Source: Comamonas sp. KCTC 72670 (lineage in GTDB: Bacteria > Myxococcota > Myxococcia > Myxococcales > Myxococcaceae). From it: a DNA stretch of 64,000 bases. The stretch covers positions 434,001-498,000 of the forward strand of contig BNCN01000003.1 of assembly GCA_014656495.1 (NCBI GenBank). The letters are read 5' to 3'. Positions 56,645 to 64,000 of the stretch are shown piece by piece (the stretch's first letter is position 1; every line of letters starts with the position of its first letter). A model generated the notes under the pieces. The model worked only from the letters and a program-made list of their open reading frames with translations. It ran no database searches and was not told where the DNA came from. A program made the position numbers and the translations under genes.

Positions 56645-57607
56645 CTAATCCCGCGCGCCCGGCGCCGCAGCACGAACCGCCTGGCGGCCCGCCCGCCGCC
56701 GCAGTCGCGCCAGGGCCAGCGCGGCCCAGGCCAGTCCCAGCGAGCCCGGCCCTGGAGCCGCGGCGCAGCCGCTGCCGCGCCCGTCCGCCTTCAAGGCCAT
56801 GCCCGCGCCCTCGCGCACGTAGCACTGCGTGGGCGGCAGGTGCTTCGGGTAGATGCTGCAGAAGCCCTCCGCCGACCCCGGGTCGATGATGCGCTTCTGG
56901 AGCTCCCCGGGCGGCGCCGTGGCCTCCATGGTGGCGCCGGGGACGAAGACATGGTCCAGCCCCACCACGTGGCCAATCTCGTGCGTCATCGTGTTCTGCA
57001 GGTCCGTGGACACGCAATCCACCGCCGCGCCCCGCTCACAGACGGGCGAGTCCACGGTGGTGAAGAGGAACCCATAGCCGCCTCGCGGCTGGGACGCGTT
57101 CAGCTCGATGTCCGAGTCCAGCACCCGGCCGTCCCGGTACGAGAACGTGGACGTGGTCAGGCCAATGGTGCCGGCCCCGTGCTCCCAGCACTGGTACGCG
57201 TTGCCACACGTCTCATCCTCCCAGCACGGGTCCTCCGCGGGAGCGACTTCCCGGCAGGACGTCTCGCGAAAGGTGATGATGTTGTGGTTCTCGCGAGGGC
57301 GCGTCGGGTCGTAGCCCACGATGGCCGGCCCTTGCCGGTCCTCGCGGCGGATGAACTGGAAGTCGCTGCACGTCCCGGAGAGCCGCCGCCACGAGTCGAA
57401 GGACGCCTCGATGGCGGTCACCTCGGTGTTCCCCGGCGTGCGCGCGCTGCCCGCGGCATCCAGGTGATAGACGTACTCCCGCACCGGCCACAGCAGGCAC
57501 AGCGGGTGCCCGGGCACCAGCGTGCGCCGGTACACGGGCTCCTCGCCCATCTGCGCCTGCGCGCCCAGGGCCAGCAGCCCGGCGACGCATCCCAAGGACA
57601 TCCTCAC
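56645..57607 (-). CDS. Matrixin-type zinc protease with MYXO-CTERM-like tail
   Basis: 320 aa. GTG 57607 starts a signal peptide (RMSLGCVAGLLALGAQAQ). The catalytic motif NTMTHEIGHVVGLDHVFVPG is HExxHxxGLxH, with the Met-turn in GATMEA, as in metzincin/matrixin peptidases. Cysteines are numerous and paired. It ends with SGCAAAPGPGSLGLAWAALA followed by RLRRR, the Cys, hydrophobic helix and Arg run of the MYXO-CTERM sorting tail. The start overlaps the next upstream gene's stop as GTGA, and it is a paralogue of that gene's product. Confidence 0.87.
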   Translation of the reverse strand: MRMSLGCVAGLLALGAQAQMGEEPVYRRTLVPGHPLCLLWPVREYVYHLDAAGSARTPGNTEVTAIEASFDSWRRLSGTCSDFQFIRREDRQGPAIVGYDPTRPRENHNIITFRETSCREVAPAEDPCWEDETCGNAYQCWEHGAGTIGLTTSTFSYRDGRVLDSDIELNASQPRGGYGFLFTTVDSPVCERGAAVDCVSTDLQNTMTHEIGHVVGLDHVFVPGATMEATAPPGELQKRIIDPGSAEGFCSIYPKHLPPTQCYVREGAGMALKADGRGSGCAAAPGPGSLGLAWAALALARLRRRAGRQAVRAAAPGARD

Positions 57608-58491
57608 CGCGACGCCTCCTCGCGGCGAGCGCGGCGCATCAGCCAAAGGGCCCAGACGCCCACCAGCGACAGCGCCCCGCCCGGCCCCGCGGCGGCGCAC
57701 CCGCCCGCCTTGGGCCCCAGCTCGATGCCCGTCACCGGATGGAGGCAGGCCTGGCTGGCCTGCCCCTTCGGATAGGCGTCACAGACGAAGTCCCGCGAAC
57801 CCGAGTCCACGATGCGCTTGGACACCTCGCCCGGGGGCGCGCTCGGGTTCATGGTGGAGCCCGGCGCGCGGGTGTGGTCCAGGCCAATGAGGTGCCCCAC
57901 CTCGTGCGTGGCGGTGTTCTGCACGTCCGTCGCCACGCAGTTCGTCGTCACCGGCGGGAAGCAGGTCTGCCCGTTCGCGGTGGTGAACGAGAAGCGAGCC
58001 GCGTTGAAGGAGATGTCGGAGTCATAGATGATGCCCGACCGCTCGTCGTACGTGGTCAGCGTGATGGCGATGGTGTTGTCGTCGTCATCCCAGCAGTCGA
58101 ACGCGTTGGCGCAGGTGTCCTCGTCCCAGCACGCCTCCGACGCGGGCACCACTTCGTTGCAGTCCCGCGTGCGGAAGAGCACCAGGTTGGTGTTGTTCCC
58201 CTGGCGCCGGTAGCCCACCTGGCGCTCGTTGACGCGGGGGCCCTCCTCCAGCGTGAGGTTGCCGCACTGGGCGAAGATGTCCTGCCAGCTCTGGAACGCG
58301 GCGCGAATCGCGTCGAACTCCGTGTCGCCCTGCGTGTCCGGGTTGCCGAAGGTGCTCTGGTTCCAGACGACGCGCGAGTTCGTCCAGAAGAGGCACTGCG
58401 TGCGGGTGTCGCCCGCGTCGACGCGGCTGCGGACGTACGGGTCGGACTGCCCCAAAGCCAGGGCGAGGACGAAGGGGGCCAGGAGCGTCAC
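57604..58491 (-). CDS. Matrixin-type zinc protease with MYXO-CTERM-like tail (paralogue)
   Basis: 295 aa with start GTG 58491 (VTLLAPFVLALALGQSD), overlapping the preceding gene's stop as GTGA. Zinc motif NTATHEVGHLIGLDHTRAPG with a later Met in GSTMNPS matches its neighbour closely, as do DCWDDDDNTIAITLTTYD and DSDISFNA. The tail is KAGGCAAAGPGGALSLVGVW followed by LMRRARR, again MYXO-CTERM-like. The pair is a tandem duplication. Confidence 0.87.
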   Translation of the reverse strand: MTLLAPFVLALALGQSDPYVRSRVDAGDTRTQCLFWTNSRVVWNQSTFGNPDTQGDTEFDAIRAAFQSWQDIFAQCGNLTLEEGPRVNERQVGYRRQGNNTNLVLFRTRDCNEVVPASEACWDEDTCANAFDCWDDDDNTIAITLTTYDERSGIIYDSDISFNAARFSFTTANGQTCFPPVTTNCVATDVQNTATHEVGHLIGLDHTRAPGSTMNPSAPPGEVSKRIVDSGSRDFVCDAYPKGQASQACLHPVTGIELGPKAGGCAAAGPGGALSLVGVWALWLMRRARREEASR

Positions 58492-59042
58492 GGTGCCTGC
58501 TCCCCCAGCGCCTCGCGAACGGCGGCCTTCAGCGCGTCCAGCGACAGCGGCTGGAGCGCGGACGCGGTCGGCTTGCGGGTGACGGGGTCCAGCAGCTGCG
58601 ACTCGGTGGGCTCCGGCACCGCGAGCACGCGCGTGCCCTCGCGCTTCACCTGGAACTTGCCCTGCGCCATGTCCGACACGCGGAAGGCGCGAGGCCCGCG
58701 CTTCTGGAGGAACACCACCACCTCCTCCCCCGGCGTGAAGGACGCCAGGCCATGCACCACCTGGCCGATGTCCCCCATGCGGCCTCCAGGCTGGGTGACG
58801 AGCACCGTGCCCCCCGGCTGCCCCTTGAGGGACTCCGTCACCTGGATTTCGACGTCGGTGAGGATGCGCATCCCATCCCCGCTCCACCGGCTCTCCACGC
58901 GGCGGACGACCCCGTGCACGACGGTGTCCGCGCCCACGGCGAGCCCGGACAGGTCCACGCGCAGCTGGGTGGTGGCGCTTGCGGGCACGCCCCCCAGGAA
59001 GGCAGCCAGGAGCAACGTGCGAACTACCTGACGAATCGACAT
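58488..59042 (-). CDS. Exported protein of unknown function, first gene of protease operon
   Basis: 184 aa with a signal peptide (IRQVVRTLLLAAFLGGVPAS). The mature protein is beta-rich, with a strand pattern ADTVVHGVVRRVESRWSGDG, a TDVEIQVTESLKGQPGG block and EEVVVFLQKRG. No domain recognised. Its stop overlaps the start of the first matrixin by GTGA, and the two matrixins overlap each other likewise, so all three are one translational unit; it may be an inhibitor, chaperone or substrate of the proteases. Confidence 0.65.
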   Translation of the reverse strand: MSIRQVVRTLLLAAFLGGVPASATTQLRVDLSGLAVGADTVVHGVVRRVESRWSGDGMRILTDVEIQVTESLKGQPGGTVLVTQPGGRMGDIGQVVHGLASFTPGEEVVVFLQKRGPRAFRVSDMAQGKFQVKREGTRVLAVPEPTESQLLDPVTRKPTASALQPLSLDALKAAVREALGEQAP

Positions 59043-59129
59043 ACGAGTTCTCCCTGGGCATCCAACTTACTCCAGGAACGCCCCTCCGCGTTGACCCTCC
59101 ATGCCCGCCCTGCTAATCCGCGCGCCCGT

Positions 59130-60569
59130 ATGCCTCCTGCCCTCCGCGTCCGCTTCGCCCCCTCGCCCACCGGCTACCTTCACATTGGCGGTGCCCGTAC
59201 CGCGCTGATGAATTTCCTCCAGGCGCGGCGCCAGGGAGGCACCTTCGTGCTGCGAATGGAGGACACGGACCAGGGCCGCTCCACGCCCGAGTCGGTCCAG
59301 GCCATCCTGGACGGCCTGACGTGGCTGGGCATCGACTGGGACGAGGGCCCCGGCAAGGGGGGCCCCTACGCGCCCTACTTCCAGATGCAGCGGCTGGACA
59401 CCTACCGCCAGCACGCCGACCAGCTCATCTCCGAGGGCAAGGCCTACCGGTGCTACTGCACGAAGGAGGAGCTCGACGCGCAGCGGCAGCTCGCGGAGAA
59501 GGCGGGCGGCGCCTTCAAGTACCCGGGAACCTGCCGCGAGCGGACCGAGCCGCCCGCGGGACGCAACGTGGATGAGGCCGTCATCCGCTTCAAGATGCCC
59601 TCGGGCGAGGGCTCCGTGTCCTTCACGGACAAGGCGCTGAGCACCATCACCAAGGCGTACAGCGACCTGGACGACTGGGTCATGATGCGCGCGGACGGCA
59701 TCCCCGTTTACAACTTCGGGTGTGTCATCGATGACCACTTGATGGACATCACCCTGGTCGCGCGCGGCCAGGAGCACGTCAACTCCACCTTCCCGCAGCT
59801 GATGCTGTACCAGGCCCTGGGGTGGACGCCGCCGGAGTTCGCCCACCTGCCGCTCATCCTCGGGCCGGACCGCGAGAAGCTGTCCAAGCGCAAGCACCCG
59901 GAGGCGGACGTGATGGTGCACAAGCGCAACGGCATCATGCCGGAGGCGCTGCTCAACTTCGTCATCCGCCTGGGCTGGAGCCACGGCAACGACGAGGTCA
60001 TCAGCCGCGAGCAGATGCGGGAGTGGTTCGACTTCAGCGACGTGGGCACCACCTCCGGCGTGTGGAACCCGGAGAAGCTCCTGTGGCTCAACCAGCAGTG
60101 GATGAAGCAGCTGCCGGTGGAGACCGTGGTCGAGCGGCTGCTCCCCTTCATGGAGGCCAAGGGCATCCAGGCGAAGGGCGACCCGCGGCTGGGGACGCTG
60201 GTGCGCACGCTGCGCGAGCGCTCCAACACGCTGGAGGAGATCGCCACCATCGCGGCCAACGTCTACTTCCGCTCCGGCATCACCCTGGACGAGAAGGCCG
60301 CCACCAAGCACCTCTCCGGTGAGTCCCTCAACCTGCTGCGCAAGGTGCGCGAGACGCTCACCGCCCTGCCGGATTGGTCGGTGGAGGCGCTGGACGGCGT
60401 GGTCAAGCAGGTGAGCGAGGCGTCCAGCGTCGGCATGGGCAAGGTGGCCCAGCCCATCCGCGTGGCGCTCACCGGCAACACCACCAGCCCGGGCATCGGC
60501 GAGACGCTCGTCCTGGTGGGCCGCGACGAATCCCTGCGGCGCATCGACGCGGCCCTGACGCGCGCTTGA
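59130..60569 (+). CDS. gltX: Glutamyl-tRNA synthetase
   Basis: 479 aa. HIGH-like motif RFAPSPTGYLHIGGARTAL at the start and KMSKS-like DREKLSKRKHPEAD near residue 250 define a class Ia glutamyl-tRNA synthetase. Length is normal and the start MPPALRVRFAPS needs no upstream help. The cysteine pair CYCTKEE is present and a zinc site is plausible. tRNA-Gln and tRNA-Glu genes lie 536 and 738 bases downstream; whether this enzyme is discriminating (Glu only) or also charges tRNA-Gln cannot be decided from sequence alone. Confidence 0.95.
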   Translation: MPPALRVRFAPSPTGYLHIGGARTALMNFLQARRQGGTFVLRMEDTDQGRSTPESVQAILDGLTWLGIDWDEGPGKGGPYAPYFQMQRLDTYRQHADQLISEGKAYRCYCTKEELDAQRQLAEKAGGAFKYPGTCRERTEPPAGRNVDEAVIRFKMPSGEGSVSFTDKALSTITKAYSDLDDWVMMRADGIPVYNFGCVIDDHLMDITLVARGQEHVNSTFPQLMLYQALGWTPPEFAHLPLILGPDREKLSKRKHPEADVMVHKRNGIMPEALLNFVIRLGWSHGNDEVISREQMREWFDFSDVGTTSGVWNPEKLLWLNQQWMKQLPVETVVERLLPFMEAKGIQAKGDPRLGTLVRTLRERSNTLEEIATIAANVYFRSGITLDEKAATKHLSGESLNLLRKVRETLTALPDWSVEALDGVVKQVSEASSVGMGKVAQPIRVALTGNTTSPGIGETLVLVGRDESLRRIDAALTRA

Positions 60570-60627
60570 GCCGTCAGGCGCAGGTAGCGGTGGACGTCAG
60601 CGCTCTGGACTCCTATCTTTCGGCCTC

Positions 60628-61035
60628 ATGATGCGTGCCCTTGACACCCTGAAACGCGGTTTCTATAAGGCGCGCCCGTTCGGAGCGGCGCTGGTGGCGC
60701 TCTGGGCGGTTTCAGCGGGCGCCGAGGTCATCAATGGCGCGCAGTTGCCGGATGGGTCCAAGCGCGTCGGTGAGAATCGCTACCGGTCGCCCAGGGATTT
60801 CGATGGCACGCTGGAGTACTACCGCGCGGTCTACTCGACGAGCGGTTACCCCCGCCGGCAGATCGTGAACCAGCCGGGCGTGAAGGCGGTTCACATCAGC
60901 AACCCCTCGGGGAAGAACTTCGCGGGGCTGAACATTTACGAGGCGAACGACGAGGTTCGCATCTACATCGTCCCCAACCAGCAGGCTGCCAAGCCCGCGA
61001 AGAAGCCGGAGACGACGAAGAGCAGGAAGAAGTAA
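60628..61035 (+). CDS. Small exported protein of unknown function
   Basis: 135 aa. Basic start (MMRALDTLKRGFYKARP) plus a hydrophobic run (GAALVALWAVSAGA) and Ala-x-Ala-like cleavage site fit a signal peptide. Mature part includes EYYRAVYSTSGYPRRQIVNQ and a Lys-rich tail (AAKPAKKPETTKSRKK). No family recognised. Odd: a consensus-like promoter (TTGACA, 17 bases, TATAAG at 60641-60669) lies within its first codons. A later in-frame GTG (60694, with GGAG 8 bases upstream) would give a short form that lacks the signal peptide. Confidence 0.65.
   Translation: MMRALDTLKRGFYKARPFGAALVALWAVSAGAEVINGAQLPDGSKRVGENRYRSPRDFDGTLEYYRAVYSTSGYPRRQIVNQPGVKAVHISNPSGKNFAGLNIYEANDEVRIYIVPNQQAAKPAKKPETTKSRKK
60641..60669 (+). 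promoter_or_regulatory. Near-consensus sigma-70-type promoter inside a coding region
   Basis: TTGACA (60641-60646), a 17-base spacer and TATAAG (60664-60669) give a full -35 match and 5 of 6 at -10, rare in DNA this GC-rich. Transcription would begin near 60676, within the coding region of the small exported protein, and read toward the tRNA genes. Confidence 0.6.
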
Positions 61036-61052
61036 ACGCCGCACCGAAGTTG

Positions 61053-61081
61053 TTGCAGTCCTGAAGTGGTGTTGGTAGAGA
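61053..61081 (+). promoter_or_regulatory. Promoter of tRNA-Gln
   Basis: TTGCAG (61053-61058), 17 bases, TAGAGA (61076-61081). The -10 hexamer lies 24 bases before the mature tRNA end, a normal leader length. The TAGA-type -10 resembles vegetative promoters described in Myxococcus. Confidence 0.6.
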
Positions 61082-61104
61082 AGCGCCGCAGTCGAGCAGG
61101 TCCT

Positions 61105-61175
61105 TGGGGAATCGTCTAACGGCAGGACAGCAGACTCTGACTCTGCTTATCTAGGTTCGAATCCTAGTTCCCCAG
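61105..61175 (+). tRNA. tRNA-Gln (anticodon CUG)
   Basis: A 71-nt cloverleaf: 7-bp acceptor stem TGGGGAA (61105-61111) with TTCCCCA (61168-61174) and discriminator G (61175); anticodon stem-loop GCAGA-CTCTGAC-TCTGC with anticodon CTG; T arm CTAGGTTCGAATCCTAG. No CCA is encoded. The loops and T-arm GTTCGAATC consensus are intact. Confidence 0.92.
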
Positions 61176-61242
61176 CTCGTTGTACCTGTTGCACCGCAGT
61201 ACGCGTTGGTCCGAAGCAACCCGGTGGTCGAAATAAAAAGGG

Positions 61243-61272
61243 TTGACGAGGGCAGACGAAAAAAGGTAGAAA
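61243..61272 (+). promoter_or_regulatory. Promoter of tRNA-Glu
   Basis: TTGACG (61243-61248), 18 bases, TAGAAA (61267-61272). The start site would fall near 61279, 28 bases before the mature tRNA. A local A-rich stretch lies in the spacer and upstream, unusual for this genome. Confidence 0.6.
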
Positions 61273-61306
61273 TCGCGGGCAGTTAGCAGCGGTTGAAACA
61301 AGTATC

Positions 61307-61378
61307 GGCCCTGTCGTCTAGCGGTTAGGACGGAGCCCTCTCACGGCTCAAACTCGGGTTCGAATCCCGGCAGGGTCA
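61307..61378 (+). tRNA. tRNA-Glu (anticodon CUC)
   Basis: 72 nt: acceptor GGCCCTG (61307-61313) with CAGGGTC (61371-61377), one G-T pair, and discriminator A (61378); anticodon stem-loop GAGCC-CTCTCAC-GGCTC reads CTC; T arm CGGGTTCGAATCCCG. CCA is not encoded. A terminator follows at once. Confidence 0.92.
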
Positions 61379-61386
61379 CACTGAGA

Positions 61387-61419
61387 CGCCCACCTTCTGA
61401 AAAGAAGGTGGGCGTTTCG
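61387..61419 (+). terminator. Rho-independent terminator after tRNA-Glu
   Basis: A 12-bp perfect stem, CGCCCACCTTCT (61387-61398) with AGAAGGTGGGCG (61403-61414), closed by a GAAA tetraloop and followed by TTTCGCTTT. It ends the tRNA transcript. Confidence 0.85.
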
Positions 61420-61495
61420 CTTTGCGGGCTTGTCTCGCGAGCAGCGCACGCGCGGCGGGCCGCGCCCCAGTGCAGGGCGCGGCGCTTCACCCGAT

Positions 61496-62467
61496 TCAGG
61501 GTGACGGCGCGGAGATGCTCTGGCGGAAGCTGGCGAGCGCCGCGGCGAGCCGGTCCTGCGCCCGCTGCACGCCCCGCCGAAGCAACAGCATCCGCACCTT
61601 CTCGGGCAGGGCGATGGCCCCCTGGCTGGTACCGAAGCCCACCAGGTCCATGCGGAGCGTAATCGCCTCCAGCAAGTCCCCCAGGTCTGCTTGGGGGCTG
61701 GCGAGCAGGAGCACATCCGGAGGCCGGCGTTGCAGCCGCTCCGCCAAGGTGCGCCACTGCGGATCTCCCGTCTCGACGATGACGACGTCCGCGTCCTCCA
61801 GCTCGGTCGCGTAGGGCGGCAGCTCCACGGCGTCGAACCCCGCGTCCTTCAGGACGGTGACGGTCTCCGGGCCGCCCACCACCGCCACCCGGCCATTCAG
61901 CCCCAGGCGGACGGCCTCTTCGTAGGCGCGGAGCTCGGACTCCAACTGCTCGTGGGCCAGCTCGGGGGCATCCCGGCCAGCCGCCAGCAGGGCGGCGGCC
62001 TCGCGCGCCACCTCCCGGGCCTGCTCTCTCACGCGGATGCCGGCGGTCCGCCGCTCCAGCGCCGCGCGCACCTTGGCGCGGAGCACGCGCAAGTCGTCGA
62101 AGGGCTTGAGGATGTAGTCACTGGCACCGGCGGCGAAGGCGGCGACGACGGATTCGGAGCTGGCGTAGCCGGTAATCATCACCGCCTCCAGGGACGGATG
62201 GAGCCGCCGCGCCTCGGCGATGAGCTCCACGCCGCCCATGCCGGGCAGGTTCTTGTCCGTCACCAGGACGTCGAAACGCTGTTCGGCCAGCAGCGGCAGC
62301 GCCTCCTCGGCGCTCGCGGCCAGCGTCACCATCAGGTCGGCATCTCGCTCCAGGAGGCGGGCGCAGATGTCCAACACGACGGGCTCGTCATCCACCACCA
62401 GCACCGTCGAGGCGAGCGTCCTCTCCCCCCCACCCTCACCTTCACCGGACTCGAACGGGAGATCCAT
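61496..62467 (-). CDS. Response regulator with C-terminal pseudo-receiver-like region
   Basis: 323 aa from ATG 62467. Residues about 20-140 are a receiver: VLVVDDEPVVLD, phospho-Asp in VLVTDKNLPGMGG, Thr in MITGYASSES, and Lys in DYILKPFDD. A charged helix (REQAREVAREAAALLAAGRD) connects to a second alpha/beta region at about 200-290 that reads like an eroded receiver (GRVAVVGGPETVTVLKDAGF, DADVVIVETGDPQWRTLAER). No DNA-binding domain. It may pair with the histidine kinase at the window edge. Confidence 0.82.
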   Translation of the reverse strand: MDLPFESGEGEGGGERTLASTVLVVDDEPVVLDICARLLERDADLMVTLAASAEEALPLLAEQRFDVLVTDKNLPGMGGVELIAEARRLHPSLEAVMITGYASSESVVAAFAAGASDYILKPFDDLRVLRAKVRAALERRTAGIRVREQAREVAREAAALLAAGRDAPELAHEQLESELRAYEEAVRLGLNGRVAVVGGPETVTVLKDAGFDAVELPPYATELEDADVVIVETGDPQWRTLAERLQRRPPDVLLLASPQADLGDLLEAITLRMDLVGFGTSQGAIALPEKVRMLLLRRGVQRAQDRLAAALASFRQSISAPSP

Positions 62468-62536
62468 GATGACGCAGATTCGCACAGCTCACTTCCAGTT
62501 ACGAAGCGCGCATTTGAGGCCCGCTATGCTGGGCGC

Positions 62537-63118
62537 GTGGCGAGCTTCGAAAACGCGTTGCAGGACAACCGGGTGCCCGGGCGGCTGGGCGACGTGAGGC
62601 TGCGGTATGACGGCGGCCGGCTGGTGGGGGAGTCCGTGCCCCCCACGTGGGACAGGCGCGCCCTTCCCAGCCTGTGCGTCGGGGTGGGGTTGGGGTGTGC
62701 CGCGGCCGCGGCCCTGCTCGCGGGCCAACGGGAGGGCGCGGGCGCGGCCTCCGCGCTGGGGCTGCTGGCGGCGGCCCTGGTGGGACTGGCGCTCAAGCTG
62801 GAGGCCGGACTGGGGCGCAGGCGCTTCGTCCTCCATTTCCGCACCGAGGCCCTCCGGGTGGAGCGGCTGACGTGGGCGCCCCGGGCCACGCGCGCGGAGC
62901 TGATTCCCTTCGACGCGGTGCGGGCCGTGCACATGGTGGAGCGCCCGGGCCCGCGTTATGCGCTGGTGGTGGAGTACGCCCTGGACGTGGAGGGGCCCCT
63001 GCGCCGGGTGGAGCTGGTGGAGCACATCCGCCCGGGGGAAGCCGAGACGCTGCACCGCGTGTGGCGCCTCTTGAGCAACGCCTTCGGGCTCAGGGGTGCG
63101 GGGCTCGCCGGAGGGTGA
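62537..63118 (+). CDS. Small integral membrane protein of unknown function
   Basis: 193 aa from GTG 62537. Two hydrophobic, Ala/Gly-rich segments at about residues 38-58 and 66-86 are followed by a basic cytoplasmic sheet-like part (FVLHFRTEALRVERLTWAPR). No family recognised. It overlaps the minus-strand kinase gene by 29 bases at their 3' ends. Confidence 0.55.
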   Translation: MASFENALQDNRVPGRLGDVRLRYDGGRLVGESVPPTWDRRALPSLCVGVGLGCAAAAALLAGQREGAGAASALGLLAAALVGLALKLEAGLGRRRFVLHFRTEALRVERLTWAPRATRAELIPFDAVRAVHMVERPGPRYALVVEYALDVEGPLRRVELVEHIRPGEAETLHRVWRLLSNAFGLRGAGLAGG

Positions 63119-64000
63119 TTTCGATTTCCGTGCCCTCCCCTTGCGTGGAGGACAAGCGGAGGCTGCCGCCGAACTGCGTCACGAGCTCGCGGCAGATGGA
63201 CAGGCCCAGTCCCGTCCCCACGCCCACGGGCTTGGTGGTGAACATGGGCTGGAAGACGCGCTCCTGGAGGTCCAGGGGAATGCCGCAGCCGTTGTCCGCC
63301 ACCGTGAGCACCACGTCCTCGGGCCGCGTCGTCCACCGCACCTCGATGCGCCCGGCGCGGCCCGTGTTGCCCATGGCCTGCGCCGCGTTGACGATGAGGT
63401 TGAGCAGCACCTGGCACAGCTTCACCGGACCAAAGGTGACGCGCACGGGCTCGCCGTTGCTCGTCAGCCGCGCCCGCTCACGCACCTCGGCGCGGGCCAG
63501 CTTCACCGCGAAGGACACCACTTCGGCCACGTCCGCGGTGGCCTCCAGGTCCTCGCCCCGGGCCTGGGCGCGCAGGCCCAGCGCCACCTGCCGCAGGTGC
63601 TCGGCGCCGTCCGCCAGGTCCTTGATGAGCGCGGGGAGGTCCTCCACCGTCTCCGCCACGCCGGCGTCCGGGTCCTCCTGCAGGTGCCGCGACACGTACT
63701 GGATGACGCTGCCCAAATCCCGCTGCAGCGACACCACGTTCTGCGTCAGGTAGCCCACCGGGCCCATCAGCTCGTGGGCGATGCCCGCCGTCACCTGCCC
63801 CAGGGTGGCCAGGCGCTCGGACTTCATCATGCGGCCTTCGACTTCGCGGATGCGCAGCTCCAGGCGGGCAATCTTCAGCGCGTCGTCGAGCGCGGCCTGG
63901 AGCTCCGCGCGGTCCCACGGCTTGACGAAGTAGCGCGTCACCTGGCCGCGGTTGACGGCGTCGATGACGGCCTGCATGTCCGCGTAGGCCGTGACGAGCA
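63090..64000 (-). CDS. Receiver-linked histidine kinase (partial, 5' end outside window)
   Basis: 303 codons are present and the frame stays open to the window edge. The edge codes for LVTAYADMQAVIDAVNRGQV...FVKPWDRAELQ, the last third of a receiver domain with its Lys. A coiled helix follows (LRIREVEGRMMKSERLATLG), then the H-box VTAGIAHELMGPVGYL, N-box LLNLIVNAAQAMG, and ATP site VADNGCGIPLD, GTGLGLSICRELV. A receiver-HisKA-HATPase hybrid of soluble type; its response partner may be the regulator gene 0.6 kb away. Confidence 0.88.
   Translation of the reverse strand, partial: LVTAYADMQAVIDAVNRGQVTRYFVKPWDRAELQAALDDALKIARLELRIREVEGRMMKSERLATLGQVTAGIAHELMGPVGYLTQNVVSLQRDLGSVIQYVSRHLQEDPDAGVAETVEDLPALIKDLADGAEHLRQVALGLRAQARGEDLEATADVAEVVSFAVKLARAEVRERARLTSNGEPVRVTFGPVKLCQVLLNLIVNAAQAMGNTGRAGRIEVRWTTRPEDVVLTVADNGCGIPLDLQERVFQPMFTTKPVGVGTGLGLSICRELVTQFGGSLRLSSTQGEGTEIEITLRRAPHP

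Overview
The window is about 70% GC, gene-dense chromosomal DNA and reads as a myxobacterium of the Myxococcus/Corallococcus type. Support comes from two secreted metalloproteases ending in MYXO-CTERM-like sorting tails, a paralogue of the motility GTPase MglA, a DUF4388 protein, a Ser/Thr kinase with a receptor-like C-terminal half, a complete chemosensory operon, frequent GTG starts and many GTGA/ATGA start-stop overlaps. I see no insertion sequence, prophage, integrase, CRISPR array or rRNA, so this is backbone rather than an acquired island.

Layout. 1-4.9 kb: 3' part of a respiratory complex I operon (nuoD end, nuoG, nuoH, nuoI), its terminator, and a thioredoxin-fold ferredoxin. 4.9-13 kb: CHASE2 nucleotide cyclase, a lipoprotein, a coiled-coil protein, a five-gene operon of small inner-membrane proteins (holin-like, DUF3618, YtxH-like), an EEP-family phosphatase/nuclease. 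13-17.2 kb: M23 peptidase, crotonase with its TetR neighbour, a lipoprotein with Asp-rich calcium-type loops. 17.4-26.9 kb: a long leftward run with an XRE regulator, lptD, an AMIN-domain protein, an alpha/beta hydrolase, folC, accD, a class-II cyclic-nucleotide phosphodiesterase homologue and a Crp-family protein. 27-33 kb: purM-purN-DUF523, a 3-hydroxyisobutyryl-CoA hydrolase homologue, a HAD phosphatase, an FAD oxidoreductase, rpmB. 33.3-46 kb: MglA-like GTPase with a C-terminal extension, DUF4388 protein, a DUF1801 / alkaline-phosphatase-superfamily / peptidase group, a hybrid histidine kinase, a TldD/PmbA protein, UDP-sugar dehydrogenase with heparinase-family protein, and a degenerate kinase whose 3' end is copied into downstream DNA. 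46.2-53.6 kb: chemosensory operon cheW-cheR-mcp-cheY-cheW-cheA:REC without cheB. 53.8-59 kb: Ser/Thr kinase with PEGA and TonB-like domains preceded by a tiny coupled leader ORF, a HAD phosphatase, and two tandem matrixin-like proteases with a secreted partner. 59-64 kb: gltX, a small exported protein, tRNA-Gln(CUG) and tRNA-Glu(CUC) with recognisable promoters and terminator, then a two-component region that runs off the window.

The genes fall into respiration, envelope assembly (lptD, AMIN, M23, holin-like operon), fatty-acid/folate/purine metabolism, and a heavy load of signal transduction. The most unusual items are the kinase-PEGA-TonB fusion and its leader ORF, the CheB-less chemosensory operon, the MglA-type GTPase with an extra domain, the coupled cyclic-nucleotide sensor/phosphodiesterase pair, the tandem matrixin operon, a CTG start for folC, and a near-consensus promoter lying inside the 5' coding end of a small exported protein gene.
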